Shown: in pieces, positions 35,035-48,524 of the stretch | How the letters are laid out: each line of letters starts with the position of its first letter | How positions within the stretch are numbered: position 1 is the first letter of the stretch | NCBI GenBank assembly: GCA_963580455.1 | Contig: OY756958.1 | Span: forward strand, 17,806,501 to 17,870,500 | DNA: 64,000 bases | Direction: 5' to 3' | From: Euonymus europaeus | Lineage: Eukaryota > Streptophyta > Magnoliopsida > Celastrales > Celastraceae | The notes under the pieces: model-generated | Told to the model about the DNA's origin: nothing | The model's database searches: none | Seen by the model: the letters and a program-made list of their open reading frames with translations, nothing else | Made by a program: the position numbers and the translations under genes

Positions 35035-38000
35035 GCAACTTTGATAGTCCGAAGTTGCACAACTCTCTCTATGGAGGAGCTTTTAATGTTTTTGTCCATT
35101 TGTCATAGAAAGTTTAGGTTTTGGCATCAAAATAATCCACAAAGCATATACTCGTAAAATTTGACATAGAAGAACAATAAAAAGTGTACACCGAGCGACT
35201 TTGATGATTAGAAGTTGCTCAACTCTCTCTATGGAGGAGCTTTTAACGTTTTTGTCCATTTGTCTTGTAAATTTGGTGTTTTCAAATCGAAATAATCTAG
35301 GAAGCTTATACTCATAAAAATTTGACATAGAAGAAAAACAAAAAGTGTACACCGAGCAATTTTGATAGTCCGAAGTTGCTCAACTCACTCTATGGAGGAG
35401 CTTTAAACGGTTTTGTCCATTTGTCCATGAAAGTTGGGGTTTTGGCATCGAAATAATATAGGAAGCTTATACTCCTAAAATTTAACGTAGAAGAACAATA
35501 AAAAGTGTACAACGAGCAACTTTGATGGTCTGGAATTGCTCAACTCACTATGAAGTAGCTTTTAACGGTTTTGCCCATTTATGATTGATAGTTGCGGTTT
35601 TGGCATCACACTAATCCCGCAAGCATATACTCGTAAAATTTGACATAGAAGAACAACAAAAAGTGTACACCGAGCAATTTTGATAGTCCGAAGTTGCTCA
35701 ACTCACTCTATGGAGGAGCTTTAAACGGTTTTGTCCATTTGTTATAGAAAGTTAGGGTTTTGGCATCGAAATAATCTAGGAAGCTTATACTCGTAAAATT
35801 TGACGTAGAAGAACAATAAAAAGTGTACAATGAGCTACTTTGATGGTCCGGAATTGCTCAACTCTCACTATGAACTAGCTTTTAACGGTTTTACTCATTT
35901 CTTATTGATAGTTGGGGTTTTGTCATCAAAATAATCCAGCAAGCATATACTCGTAAAATTTGACATCGAAGAACAACAAAAAGTGTACACCGAGCAACTT
36001 TTATAGTCCGAAGTTGCTCAACTCACTCTATGTAGGAGCTTTAAACGGTTTTGTCCTTTTGTCATAGAAAGTTGGGTTTTTGGCATCGAAATAATCTAGG
36101 AAGCTTATACTCGTAAAATTTGATATAGAATAACAAAAAAAAGTGTACACCGAGCAACTTTTATGTTCTGAAGTTGCTCAACTCTCTCTATGAAGTAGCT
36201 TTAAAAGTTTTTGTATATTTGTCATAGAAAGTTGGGGTTTTGGCATCTAAATAATCTAGGAAGCTTATACTCGTAAAATTTGTGATAGAATAACAATAAA
36301 AAGTGTACACCGAGCAACCTTTATGTTCTGAAGTCGCTCAACTCTCTCTATTGAGTAGCTTTAAAAGTTTTTGTCCATTTGTCATAGAAAGTTGGGGTTT
36401 TGGCATCGAAAGAATCTAGGAAGCTTATAGTCGTAAAATTTGACATAGAAGAACAATAAAAAGTGTACACCGAGCAACTTTTATGGTCCGAAGTTGTTCA
36501 ACTCTCTCTATGGAGTAGATTTAAACGGTTTTGTTTATTTGTCATAGAAAGTTAGGGTTTTGGAATCGAAATAATCTAGGAAGCCTATACTTGTAAAATT
36601 TGACATAGAATAACAATAAAAAGTGTACACCGAGCAACTTTTACGTTCTGAATTTGCTCAACTCTCTCCATTGAGTAGCTTTAAAAGTTTTTGTCCATTT
36701 GTCATAGAAAGTTGGGGTTTTGGCATCGAAATAATCTTGGAAGCTTATACACGTAAAATTTGACATAGAATAACAATAAAAAGTGTACACCGAGCAATTT
36801 TGATAGTCCGAAGTTGCACAACTCTCTCTATGGAGGAGCTTCTAACGTTTTTGTCCATTTGTTTTGTAAAGTTGGTGTTTTCACATCGAAATAATCTAGG
36901 AAGCTTATACTCGTAAAATTTGACATAGAAGAACAATAAAAAGTGTACACTGAGCAACTTTGATAATCCGAAGTTGCGCAACTCACTCTATGGAGGAGCT
37001 TTAAACGGTTTTGTCCATTTGTCCTAGAAAGTTGGGGTTTTGGCATCGAAATAATCTACGAAGCTGATACTCGTAAAATTTGACGTAGAAGAACAATATA
37101 AAGTGTACAACGAGCAACTTTAATGGTGTGGAATTGCTCAACTAACTATGAAGTAGCTTTTAACAATTTTGCCCATTTTTTATTGATAGTTGGGGTTTTG
37201 GAGTCAAACTAATCCAGCAAGCATATACTCGTAAAATTTGAAATAGAAGAACAATAAAAAGTGTACACCGAGCAACTTTGATCGTCCGAAGTTGCACAAC
37301 TCTCTCTATGGAGGAGCTTTTAATGTTTTTGTCCATTTGTCATAGAAAGTTCGGGTTTTGGCATCAAAATAATCCACAAAGCATATACTCGTAAAATTTG
37401 ACATAGAAGAACAATAAAAAGTGTACACCGAGCGACTTTGATGATTAGAAGTTGCTCAACTCTCTCTATGGAGGAGCTTTTAACGTTTTTGTCCATTTGT
37501 CTTGTAAATTTGGTGTTTTCAAATCGAAATAATCTAGGAAGCTTATACTCGTAAAATTTGACATAGAAGAACAACAAAAAGTGTAAACCGAGCAACTTTG
37601 ATAGTCCTAAGTTGCTCAACTCACTCTATGGAGGAGCTTTAAACGGTTTTGTCCATTTGTCCTTGAAAGTTGGGGTTTTGGCATCGAAATAATATAGGAA
37701 GCTTATACTACTAAAATTTGACGTAGAAGGACAATAAAAAGTGTACAACGAGCAACTTTGAAGGTCTGGAATTGCTCAACTCACAATGAAGTAGCTTTTA
37801 ACAATTTTGCCCATTTTAGATTGATAGTTGCGGTTTAGGCATCAAACTAATCCAGCAAGCATATACTCGTAAAATTTGACCTAGAAGAACAACAAAAAGT
37901 GTACACAAAGCAACTTTGATAGTCCGAAGTTGCTCAACTTACTCTATGGAGGAGCTTTAAACGGTTTTGTCCATTTGTCATAGAAAGTTGGGGTTTTGGC

Positions 38001-38549
38001 ATCGAAATAATCTAGGAAGCTTATACTCGTAAAATTTCACATAGAAGAACAACAAAAAGTGTACACCGAGCAACTTTGATAGTCCGAAGTTGCTCAACTC
38101 ACTCTATGGAGGAGCTTTAAACGGTTTTGTCCATTTGTCATAGAAAGTTGGGATTTTGGCATCGATATAATCTAGGAAGCTTATACTCGAAAAATTTGAC
38201 ATAGAAGAATAATAAAAAGTGTACACCGAGCAACTTTGATAGTCCGAAGTTGCTCAACTCACTCTATGGAGGAGCTTTAAACGGTTTTGTCCATTTGTTA
38301 TAGAAAGTTAGGGTTTTGGCATCGAAATAATCTAGGAAGCTTATACTCGTAAAATTTGACGTAGAAGAACAATAAAAAGTGTACAATGAGCTACTTTGAT
38401 GGTCCGGAATTGCTCAACTCTCACTATGAACTATCTTTTAACGGTTTTGCTCATTTCTTATTGATAGTTGGGGTTTTGGCATCAAAATAATCCAGCAAGC
38501 ATATACTCGTAAAATTTGACATAGAAGAACAACAAAAAGTGTACACCGA
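35035..38549 (+). repeat. 3.5 kb tandem duplication, copy 1 (22 monomers, 3,515 bp)
   Basis: Markers shared with the next copy at offset 3,515 include GAAGAAAAACAAAAAG (35,331/38,846), CATCACACTAATCC (35,608/39,123), CTATGTAGGAGC (36,028/39,543), TTGTATATTTGTC (36,212/39,727) and TATACACGTAAAAT (36,747/40,262). From about 36,900 the offset becomes 3,675 because this copy lacks one GAGCGAC-type monomer. Confidence 0.85.
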
Positions 38550-41500
38550 GCAACTTTGATAGTCCGAAGTTGCACAACTCTCTCTATGGAGGAGCTTTTA
38601 ATGTTTTTGTCCATTTGTCATAGAAAGTTCGGGTTTTGGCATCAAAATAATCCACAAAGCATATACTCGTAAAATTTGACATAGAAGAACAATAAAAAGT
38701 GTACACCGAGCGACTTTGATGATTAGAAGTTGCTCAACTCTCTCTATGGAGGAGCTTTTAACGTTTTTGTCCATTTGTCTTGTAAATTTGGTGTTTTCAA
38801 ATCGAAATAATCTAGGAAGCTTATACTCATAAAAATTTGACATAGAAGAAAAACAAAAAGTGTACATCGAGCAATTTTGATAGTCCGAAGTTGCTCAACT
38901 CACTCTATGGAGGAGCTTTAAACGATTTTGTCCATTTGTCCATGAAAGTTGGGGTTTTGGCATCGAAATAATATAGGAAGCTTATACTCCTAAAATTTAA
39001 CGTAGAATAACAATAAAAAGTGTACAACGAGCAACTTTGATGGTCTGGAATTGCTCAACTCACTATGAAGTAGCTTTTAACGGTTTTGCCCATTTATGAT
39101 TGATAGTTGCGGTTTTGGCATCACACTAATCCAGCAAGCATATACTCGTAAAATTTGACATAGAAGAACAACAAAAAGTGTACACCGAGCAACTTTGATA
39201 GTCCGAAGTTGCTCAACTCACTCTATGGAGGAGCTTTAAACGGTTTTGTCCATTTGTTATAGAAAGTTAGGGCTTTGGCATCGAAATAATCTAGGAAGCT
39301 TATACTCGTAAAATTTGACGTAGAAGAACAATAAAAAGTGTACAATGAGCTACTTTGATGGTCCGGAATTGCTCAACTCTCACTATGAACTAGCTTTTAA
39401 CGGTTTTGCTCATTTCTTATTGATAGTTGGGGTTTTGTCATCAAAATAATCCAGCAAGCATATACTCGTAAAATTTCACATCGAAGAACAACAAAAAGTG
39501 TACACCGAGCAACTTTTATAGTCCGAAGTTGCTCAACTCACTCTATGTAGGAGCTTTAAACGGTTTTGTCCTTTTGTCATAGAAAGTTGGGTTTTTGGCA
39601 TCGAAATAATCTATGAAGCTTATACTCGTAAAATTTGATACAGAATAACAAAAAAAAGTGTACACCGAGCAACTTTTATGTTCTGAAGTTGCTCAACTCT
39701 CTCTATGAAGTAGCTTTAAAAGTTTTTGTATATTTGTCATAGAAAGTTGGGGTTTTGGCATCTAAATAATCTAGGAAGCTTATACTCGTAAAATTTGTGA
39801 TAGAATAACAATAAAAAGTGTACACCGAGCAACCTTTATGTTCTGAAGTCGCTCAACTCTCTCTATTGAGTAGCTTTAAAAGTTTTTGTCCATTTGTCAT
39901 AGAAAGTTGGGGTTTTGGCATCGAAAGAATCTAGGAAGCTTATAGTCGTAAAATTTGACATAGAAGAACAATAAAAAGTGTACACTGAGCAACTTTTATG
40001 GTCCGAAGTTGTTCAACTCTCTCTATGGAGTAGATTTAAACGGTTTTGTTTATTTGTCATAGAAAGTTAGGGTTTTGGAATCGAAATAATCTAGGAAGTC
40101 TATACTCGTAAAATTTGACATAGAATAACAATAAAAAGTGCACACCGAGCAACTTTTATGTTCTGAATTTGCTCAACTCTCTCCATTGAGTAGCTTTAAA
40201 AGTTTTTGTCCATTTGTCATAGAAAGTTGGGGTTTTGGCATCGAAATAATCTTGGAAGCTTATACACGTAAAATTTGACATAGAATAACAATAAAAAGTG
40301 TACACCGAGCAATTTTGATAGTCCGAAGTTGCACAACTCTCTCTATGGAGGAGCTTCTAACGTTTTTGTCCATTTGTTTTGTAAAGTTGGTGTTTTCACA
40401 TCGAAATAATCTAGGAAGCATATACTCGTAAAATTTGACATAGAAGAACAATAAAAAGTGCACATCGAGCGACTTTCATGATTAGAAGTTGCTCAACTCT
40501 CTCTATGAAGGAGCTTTTAACGTTTTTGTCCATTTGTCTTGTGAAGTTGGTGTTTTTACATCGAAATAATCTAGGAAGCTTATACTCGTAAAATTTGACA
40601 TAGAAGAACAATAAAAAGTGTATACTGAGCAACTTTGATAATCCGAAGTTGCGCAACTCACTCTATGGAGGAGCTTTAAACGGTTTTGTCCATTTGTCCT
40701 AGAACGTTGGGGTTTTGGCATCGAAATAATCTACGAAGCTTATACTCGTAAAATTTGACGTAGAAGAACAATATAAAGTGTACAACGAGCAACTTTAATG
40801 GTGTGGAATTGCTCAACTAACTATGAAGTAGCTTTTAACAATTTTGCCCATTTTTTATTGATAGTTGGGGTTTTGGAGTCAAACTAATCCAGCAAGCATA
40901 TACTCGTAAAATTTGAAATAGAAGAACAATAAAAAGTGTACACCGAGCAACTTTGATAGTCCGAAGTTGCACAACTCTCTCTATGGAGGAGCTTTTAATG
41001 TTTTTGTCCATTTGTCATAGAAAGTTCGGGTTTTGGCATCAAAATAATCCACAAAGCATATACTCGTAAAATTTGACATAGAAGAACAATAAAAAGTGTA
41101 CACCGAGCGACTTTGATGATTAGAAGTTGCTCAACTCTCTCTATGGAGGAGCTTTTAACGTTTTTGTCCATTTGTCTTGTAAATTTGGTGTTTTCAAATC
41201 GAAATAATCTAGGAAGCTTATACTCGTAAAATTTGACATAGAAGAACAACAAAAAGTGTAAACCGAGCAACTTTGATAGTCCTAAGTTGCTCAACTCACT
41301 CTATGGAGGAGCTTTAAACGGTTTTGTCCATTTGTCCTTGAAAGTTGGGGTTTTGGCATCGAAATAATATAGGAAGCTTATACTACTAAAATTTGACGTA
41401 GAAGGACAATAAAAAGTGTACAACGAGCAACTTTGAAGGTCTGGAATTGCTCAACTCACAATGAAGTAGCTTTTAACAATTTTGCCCATTTTTGATTGAT

Positions 41501-42224
41501 AGTTGCGGTTTAGGCATCAAACTAATCCAGCAAGCATATACTCGTAAAATTTGACCTGGAAGAACAACAAAAAGTGTACACCGAGCAACTTTGATAGTCC
41601 GAAGTTGCTCAACTTACTCTACGGAGGAGCTTTAAACGGTTTTGTCCATTTGTCATAGAAAGTTGGGGTTTTGGCATCGAAATAATCTAGGAAGCTTATA
41701 CTCGTAAAATTTCACATAGAAGAACAACAAAAAGTGTACACCGAGCAACTTTGATAGTCCGAAGTTGCTCAACTCACTCGATGGAGGAGCTTTAAACGGT
41801 TTTGTCCATTTGTCATAGAAAGTTGGGATTTTGGCATCGATATAATCTAGGAAGCTTATACTCGAAAAATTTGACATAGAAGAACAATAAAAAGTGTACA
41901 CCGAGCAACTTTAATAGTCCGAAGTTGCTCAACTCACTCTATGGAGGAGCTTTAAACGGTTTTGTCCATTTGTTATAGAAAGTTAGGGTTTTGGCATCGA
42001 AATAATCTAGGAAGCTTATACTCGTAAAATTTGACGTAGAAGAACAATAAAAAGTGTACAATGAGCTACATTGATGGTCCGGAATTGCTCAACTCTCACT
42101 ATGAACTATCTTTTAACGGTTTTGCTCATTTCTTATTGATAGTTGGGTTTTTGGCATCAAAATAATCCAGCAAGCATATACTCGTAAAATTTGACATAGA
42201 AGAACAACAAAAAGTGTACACCGA
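38550..42224 (+). repeat. 3.5 kb tandem duplication, copy 2 (23 monomers, 3,675 bp)
   Basis: Second copy of the preceding unit, with one extra monomer at about 40,405-40,565 (GCACATCGAGCGACTTTCATG). Later shared markers at offset 3,675 include AAGGACAATAAAAAG (37,728/41,403), CGATATAATC (38,163/41,838), CTCGAAAAATTTG (38,186/41,861) and CTATCTTTTAACGG (38,430/42,105). Homology stops near 42,229 with TTATTCTCCAAAG. Confidence 0.85.
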
Positions 42225-42904
42225 GCAACTTTTATTCTCCAAAGTTGCTCAACACTCTCTATGGAGTAGCTTTAAACGGTTTTGTCCATTTGTCATAGAA
42301 AGTTGAGGTTTTGGCATCGAAATAATCTAGGAAGCTTATACTCGTAAAATTTGACATATAATAACATTAAAAAGTGTACACGGAGCAACTTTTATGGTCC
42401 GAAGTTGCTCAACTCTCTCTATGGAATAGCTTCTAACGGTTTTGTCGATTTGTCATTGATAGTTGGTGTTTTGGCATCGAAATAATCTAGGAAGCTTATA
42501 CTCGTAAAATTTGACAAAGAAGAACAACAAAAAGTGTACACCGAGCAACTTTGATAGTCCGAAGTTGCTCAACTCACTCTATGGAGGAGCTTTAAACGGT
42601 TTTGTCCTTTTGTCATAGAAAGTTGGGTTTTTGGCATCGAAATAATCTAGGAAGCTTATACTCGTAAAATTTGATATAGAATAACAATAAAAAGTGTACA
42701 CCGAGCAACTTTTATGTTCTGATGTTGCTCAACTCTCTCTATTGGGTAGCTTTAAAAGTTTTTGTCCATTTGTCATAGAAAGGTGGGGTTTTGGCATCGA
42801 AAGAATCTAGGAAGCTTATAGTCGTAAAATTTGACATAGAATAACAATAAAAAGTGTACACCGAGCAACTTTTATGGTCCAAAGTTGCTCAACTCTCTCT
42901 ATGG
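42225..42904 (+). repeat. Start of 960 bp local repeat (six monomers)
   Basis: Monomers with ATAACATTAAAAAGTGTACACGGAGC and TTTTGTCGATTTGTCATTGATAG near 42,360-42,460 return near 43,320-43,420 at an offset of 960 bp, giving a six-monomer tandem duplication across about 42,300-43,800. No gene or foreign DNA. Confidence 0.75.
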
Positions 42905-45618
42905 AGTAGCTTTAAACGGTTTTGTCCATTTGTCATAGAAAGTTGGGGTTTTGGCATCGAAGTAATCTAGGAAGCTTATACTCATAAAATTTGACATAGA
43001 ATAACATTAAAAAGTGTACACGGAGCAACTTTTATGGTCCGAAGTTGCTCAACTCTCTCTATTGAGTAGCTTTAAAAGTTTTTGTCCATTTGTCATAGAA
43101 AGGTGGGGTTTTGGCATCGAAAGAATCTAAGAAGCTTATAGTCGTAAAATTTGACATAGAAGAACAATAAAAAGTGTACAACGAGCAACTTTTATGGTCC
43201 AAAGTTGCTCAACTCTCTCTATGGAGTAGCTTTAAACGGTTTTGTCCATTTGCCATAGAAAGTTGGGGTTTTGGCATCGAAATAATCTAGGAAGCTTATA
43301 CTCGTAAAATTTGACATAGAATAACATTAAAACGTGTACACGGAGCAACTTTTATGGTCCGAAGTTGCTCAACTCTCTCTATGGAGTAGCTTTTAACGGT
43401 TTTGTCGATTTGTCATTGATAGTTGGTGTTTTGGCATCCAAATAATCTAGGAAGCTTATACTCGTAAAATTTGACAAAGAAGAACAACAAAAAGTGTACA
43501 CCAAGCAACTTTGATAGTCCGAAGTTGCTCAACTCACTCTATGGAGTAGCTTTAAACGGTTTTGTCCTTTTGTCATAGAAAATTGGGTTTTTGGCATCGA
43601 AATAATCTAGGAAGCTTATACTCGTAAAATTTGATATACAATAACAATAAAAAGTGTACACCGAGCAACTTTTATGTTCTGAAGTTGCTCAAATCTCTCT
43701 ATTGAGTAGCTTTAAAAGTTTTTGTCCATTTGTCATAGAAAGTTGGTGTTTCGCAATCGAAATAATCTTGGAAGCTTATACTCGTAAAATTTGATATAGA
43801 ATAACAATAAAAAGTGTACACCGAGCAATTTTGTAAAGTTGGTGTTTTCCCATCGAAATAATCTAGGAAGCATATACTCTAAAATTTGACATAGAAGAAC
43901 AATAAAAAGTGTACACCGAGCGACTTTGATGATTAGAAGTTGTTAAACTCTCTCTATGAAGGAGTTTTTAACGTTTTTGTCCATTTGTCTTGTGAAGTTG
44001 GTGTTTTCACATCGATATAATCTAGGAAGCTTATACTCATAAAATTTGACATAGAAGAACAACAAAAAGTGTACACCGAGCAACTTTGATAGTCCGAAGT
44101 TGCGCAACTCACTCTATGGAGGAGCTTTAAATAGTTTTGTCCATTTATCCTAGAAAGTTGGGGTTTTGGCATCGAAATAATCTACGAAGATTACACTCGT
44201 AAAATTTGACGTAGAAGAACAATAAAAAGTGTACAACGAGCAACTTCGATAGTCTGGAATTGCTCAACTCACTATGAAGTAGCTTTTAACGGTTTTGCCC
44301 ATTTTTTATTGATAGTTGGGGTTTTGGCGTCAAAGTAATCCAGCAAGCATATACTCGTAAAATTTGGCATTGAAGAACAATAAAAAGTGTACACCGAGCA
44401 ACTTTGATAGTCCGAAGTTGCACAACTCTCTCTATGGAGGAGCTTTTAATGTTTTTGTCTATTTGTCATAGAAAATTCGGGTTTTGGCATCAAAATAATC
44501 CATAAAGCATATACTCGTAAAATTTGACATAGAAGAACAATAAAAAGTGTACACCGAGCGACCTTGATGATTAGAAGTTGCTCAACTCTCTCTATGGAGG
44601 ATCTTTTAACGTTTTTGTCCATTTGTCTTGTAAATTTGGTGTTTTCACTTCGAAATAATCTAGGAAGCTTATACTCTTAAAATTTGACATAGAAGAACAG
44701 CAAAAACTGTACACCGAGCAACTTTGATAGTCCGAAGTTGCTCAACTCACTCTATGGAGGAGCTTTAAACGGTTTTGTCCATTTGTCATAGAAAGTTGGG
44801 GTTTTGGCATCGAAATAATCTAGGAAGCTTATATTCGTAAAATTTGACACAGAATAACATTAAAAAGTACACGCAGCAACTTTTATGGTCCGAAGTTGCT
44901 CAACTCTCACTATGAAGTAGCTTTTAACGGTTTTGCTCATTTCTTATTGATAGTGTGGGTTTTGGCCGCAAAACAATCCAGCAAGCATATACTCGTAAAA
45001 ATTTGACATAGAAGAACAACAAAAAGTGTACATCGAGCAACTTTGATAGTCCAAATTTGCTCAACTCACTCTATGGAGGAGCTTTAAACGGTTTTGTCCA
45101 TTTGTCATAGAAAGTTGGGGTTTTGACATCGAAATAATCTAGGAAGCTTATACTCGTAAAATTTGACATAGAAGAACAATAAAAAGTGTACAACGAGCAA
45201 CTTTGATAGTCCGAATTTCTACAACTCTCTCTATGGAGGAGCTTTTAACGTTTTTGTCCATTTGTCATAGAAAGTTGGGGTTTTGGAATCGAAATAATCT
45301 AGGAAGCTTATACTCGTAAAATTTGACATAGAAGAACAATAAAAAGTGTACACCGAGCAACTTTGATAGTCCGAAGTTGCACAACTCTCTCTATGGAGGA
45401 GCTTTTAAAGTTTTTCTCCATTTGTCACAGAAAGTTGTGGTTTGGGCATCGAAATAATCTAGGATGCTTATAGACATAAAATTTGACATAGAAGAACAAT
45501 AAAAAGTGTAAACCGAGCAACTTTTATGGTCCAAAGTTGCTCAACTCTCTCTAAGGAGTAGCTTTAAACGGTTTTGTCCATTTGTCATAGAAAGTTGGGG
45601 TTTTGGAATCGAAATAAT
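42905..45618 (+). repeat. Long-range duplicated segment, left copy
   Basis: Matches 61,223-64,000. The offset is 18,318 bp before position 43,833 and 18,382 bp after it. Shared rare markers are CATCGAAGTAATC (42,956/61,274), AACATTAAAACGTG (43,323/61,641), ATACTCTAAAATTTG (43,874/62,256), GAAGATTACACTCG (44,187/62,569), TTTGGCATTGAAG (44,363/62,745), AAAAAGTACACGCAG (44,863/63,245) and CTAAGGAGTAGC (45,551/63,933). The match runs to the window's right edge, so the true length is unknown. Confidence 0.87.
43833..43834. other. 64-bp deletion scar with TTG microhomology
   Basis: CAATTTTG is joined directly to TAAAGTTGGTG. The intact relative at 62,141-62,220 carries 64 more bases (62,152-62,215) at this point. 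TTG occurs at the end of both CAATTTTG and GTCTTG, giving 3 bp of microhomology. The result is a 96 bp monomer, the clearest out-of-register event in the window and a typical end-joining footprint. Confidence 0.85.
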
Positions 45619-45965
45619 CTAGGAAGCTTATACTCGTAAAATTTGACATGGAATAACATTAAAAAGTGTACACCGAGCAACGTTTATGGTCCGAACTTGC
45701 TCAACTCTCTCTATGGAGTAGCTTTTAACGGTTTTGTCGATTTGTCATTGATAGTTGGTGTTTTGGCATCGAAATAATCTAGGAAGATTATACTCGTAAA
45801 ATTTGACATAGAAGAACAACAAAAAGTGTACACCGAGCAACTTTGATAGTCCGAAGTTGCTCAACTCACTCTATGGAGGAGCTTTAAACGGTTTTGTCCT
45901 TTTGTCATAGAAAGTTGGGTTTTTGGCATCGAAATAATCTAGGAAGCTTATACTCATAAAATTCT
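45619..45965 (+). repeat. Two satellite monomers, one locally scrambled
   Basis: Ordinary satellite leading into the second HOR block. Near 45,957-45,975 the usual AAAATTTGATATAGAATAAC is altered to AAAATTCTTATAAAATAAC, a cluster of changes not seen elsewhere. Nothing else found here. Confidence 0.65.
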
Positions 45966-47245
45966 TATAAAATAACAATAAAAAGTGTACACCGAGCAAC
46001 TTTTATGTTCTGAAGTTGCTCAACTCTCTCTATGGAGTAGCTTTAAAAGTTTTTGTCCATTTGTCATAGAAAGTTGGGGTTTTGGCTTCGAAAGAATCTA
46101 GGAAGCTTATACTCGTAAAATTTGACATAGAATAACAATAAAAAGTGTACACCGAGCAACTTTGAATGTCCGAAGTAGAACAACTCACTCTATGGAGGAG
46201 GTTTAAACGGTTTTGTCCATTTGTCATAGAAAGTTGGGGTTTTGGAATCGAAATTATCTAGGAAGCTTATACACGTAAAATTTTACATAGAAGAACAATA
46301 AAAAGTGTACACCGAGCAACTTTGATAGTCCGAAGTTGCACAACCCACTCTATGGAGGAGCTTTTAATGTTTTTGTTCATTTGTCATAGAAAGTTGGGGT
46401 TTTGGCATCGAAATAATCTAGGATGCTTATAGTCGTAAAATTTGACATAGAAGAACAATAAAAAGTGTACACCGAGCAACTTTTATGGTCCGAAGTTGCT
46501 CAACTCTCTCTATGGAGGAGCTTTTAACGTTTTTATCCATTTGTCTTGTAAAGTTGGTATTTTCACATCGAAATAATATACGAAGCTTATACTCGTAAAA
46601 TTTGAGATAAAAGAACAATAAAAAGTGTACACCGAGCAACTTTGATAGTCCGAAGTTACACAACTCTCTCTATGGCGGAGCTTTTAACGTTTTTGTCCAT
46701 TTGTCATAGAAAGTTGGGGTTTTGGCTTCGAAATAATCTAGGATGCTTATAGTCGTAAAATTTGACATAGAAGAACAATAAAAAGTGTACAGCGAGCAAC
46801 TTTTATGGTCCGAAGTTGCTCAACTTTCTCTATGGAGTAGCTTTTAACGGTTTTGTCGATTTGTCATTGATAGTTGATGTTTTGGCATCGAAATAATCTA
46901 GGAAGCTTATACTCGTAAAATTTAATATAGAATAACAATAAAAAGTGTACACCGAGCAACTTTGATAGTCCGAAGTTACACAACTCTCTCTATGGAGGAG
47001 CTTTTAACGTTTTTGTCCATTTGTCATAGAAAGTTGGTGTTTTGGCATCAAAATAATCTAGGATGCTTATAGTCATAAAATTTGACATAGAAGAACAATA
47101 AAAAGTGTACACCGAGCAACTTTGATAGTCCGAAGTTGCTTAACTCACTCTATGGAGGAGCTTTAAACGGTTTTGTCCTTTTGTCATATAAAGTTGGATT
47201 TTTGCAATCGAAATAATCTAGGAAGCTTATACTCGTAAAATTTGA
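45966..47245 (+). repeat. Second HOR family, n1-n8, copy 1 (1,280 bp)
   Basis: Eight monomers unlike A to H. n1 has CGAAAGAATC with GGAGTAGC; n2 has TTTGAATGTCCGAAGTAG; n3 has CTTTTAATGTTTTTGTTCAT; n4 has TTTTTATCCATTTGTCTTG; n5 has TTGAGATA and GTTACACAAC; n6 has GTACAGCGAGC and TTTGTCGATTTG; n7 is a GTTACACAAC monomer; n8 has GCTTAACTCAC and CATATAAAG. The order repeats exactly 1,280 bp later. Confidence 0.85.
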
Positions 47246-48524
47246 TATAGAATAACAATAAAAAGTGTACACCGAGCAACTTTTATGTTCTGAAGTTGCT
47301 CAACTCTCTCTATGGAGTAGCTTTAGAAGTTTTTGTCCATTTTTCATAGAAAGTTGGGGTTTTGGCATCGAAAGAATCTAGGAAGCTTATACTCGTAAAA
47401 TTTGACATAGAATAACAATAAAAAGTGTACACCGAGCAACTTTGAATGTCCGAAGTAGCACAACTCACTCTATGGAGGAGCTTTAAACGGTTTTGTCCAT
47501 TTGTCATAGAAAGTTGGGGTTTTGGAATAGAAATAATCTAGGAAGCTTATAGACGTAAAATTTGACATAGAAGGACAATAAAAAGTGTACACCGAACAAC
47601 TTTGATAGTCCGAAGTTGCACAACTCACTCTATGGAGGAGCTTTTAATGTTTTTGTTCATTTGTCATAGAAATTTGGGGTTTGAGCATCAAAATAATCTA
47701 GGATGCTCATAGTCGTAAAATTTGACATAGAAGAACAATAAAAAGTGTACACCGAGCAACTTTTATGGTCCGAAGTTGCTCAACTCTCTCTATGGAGGAG
47801 CTTTTAACGTTTTTATCCATTTGTCTTGTAAAGTTGGTGTTTTCACATCGAAATAATCTACGAAGCTTATACTCGTAAAATTTGAGATAGAAGAACAATA
47901 AAAAGTGTACACCGAGCAACTTTGATAGTCCGAAGTTACACAACTCTCTCTATGGAGGAGCTTTTAACGTTTTTGTCCATTTGTCATAGAAAGTTAGGTT
48001 TTTGGCATCGAAATAATCTAGGATGCTTATAGTCGTAAAATTTGACATAGAAGAACAATAAAAAGTGTACAGCGAGCAACTTTTATGATCCGAAGTTGCT
48101 CAACTCTCTCTATGGAGTAGCATTTAACAGTTTTGTCGATTTTTCATTGATAGTTGGTATTTTGGCATCGAAATAATCTAGGAAGCATATACTCGTAAAA
48201 TTTGAATAGAATAACAATAAAAAGTGTACACCGAGCAACTTTGATAGTTCGAAGTTACACAACTCTCTCTATGGAGGAGCTTTTAACGTTTTTGTCCATT
48301 TGTCATAGAAAGTTGGGGTTTTGGCATCGAAATAATCTAGGATGCTTATAGTCGTAAAATTTGACATAGAAGAACAAGAAAAAGTGTACACCGAGCAACT
48401 TTGATAGTTCGAAGTTGCTTAACTCACTCTATGGAGAAACTTTAAACGGTTTTGTCCTTTTGTCATAGAAAGTTGGGTTTTTGGCATTGAAATAATCTAG
48501 GAAGCTTATACTCGTAAAATTTGA
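47246..48524 (+). repeat. Second HOR family, n1-n8, copy 2 (1,279 bp)
   Basis: Same eight monomers in order. One base is lost in TTTGAATAGAAT near 48,203. A further n1 monomer follows (48,525-48,684) before the pattern breaks at ACAATAAGCAAC. Confidence 0.85.

Noticed and set aside
43833..43834. Assembly error as the cause of the 96 bp monomer
   Set aside because: The junction has clear microhomology and the flanks carry the same rare markers as the intact copy at 62,141, so a real deletion is more likely; raw reads would settle it.
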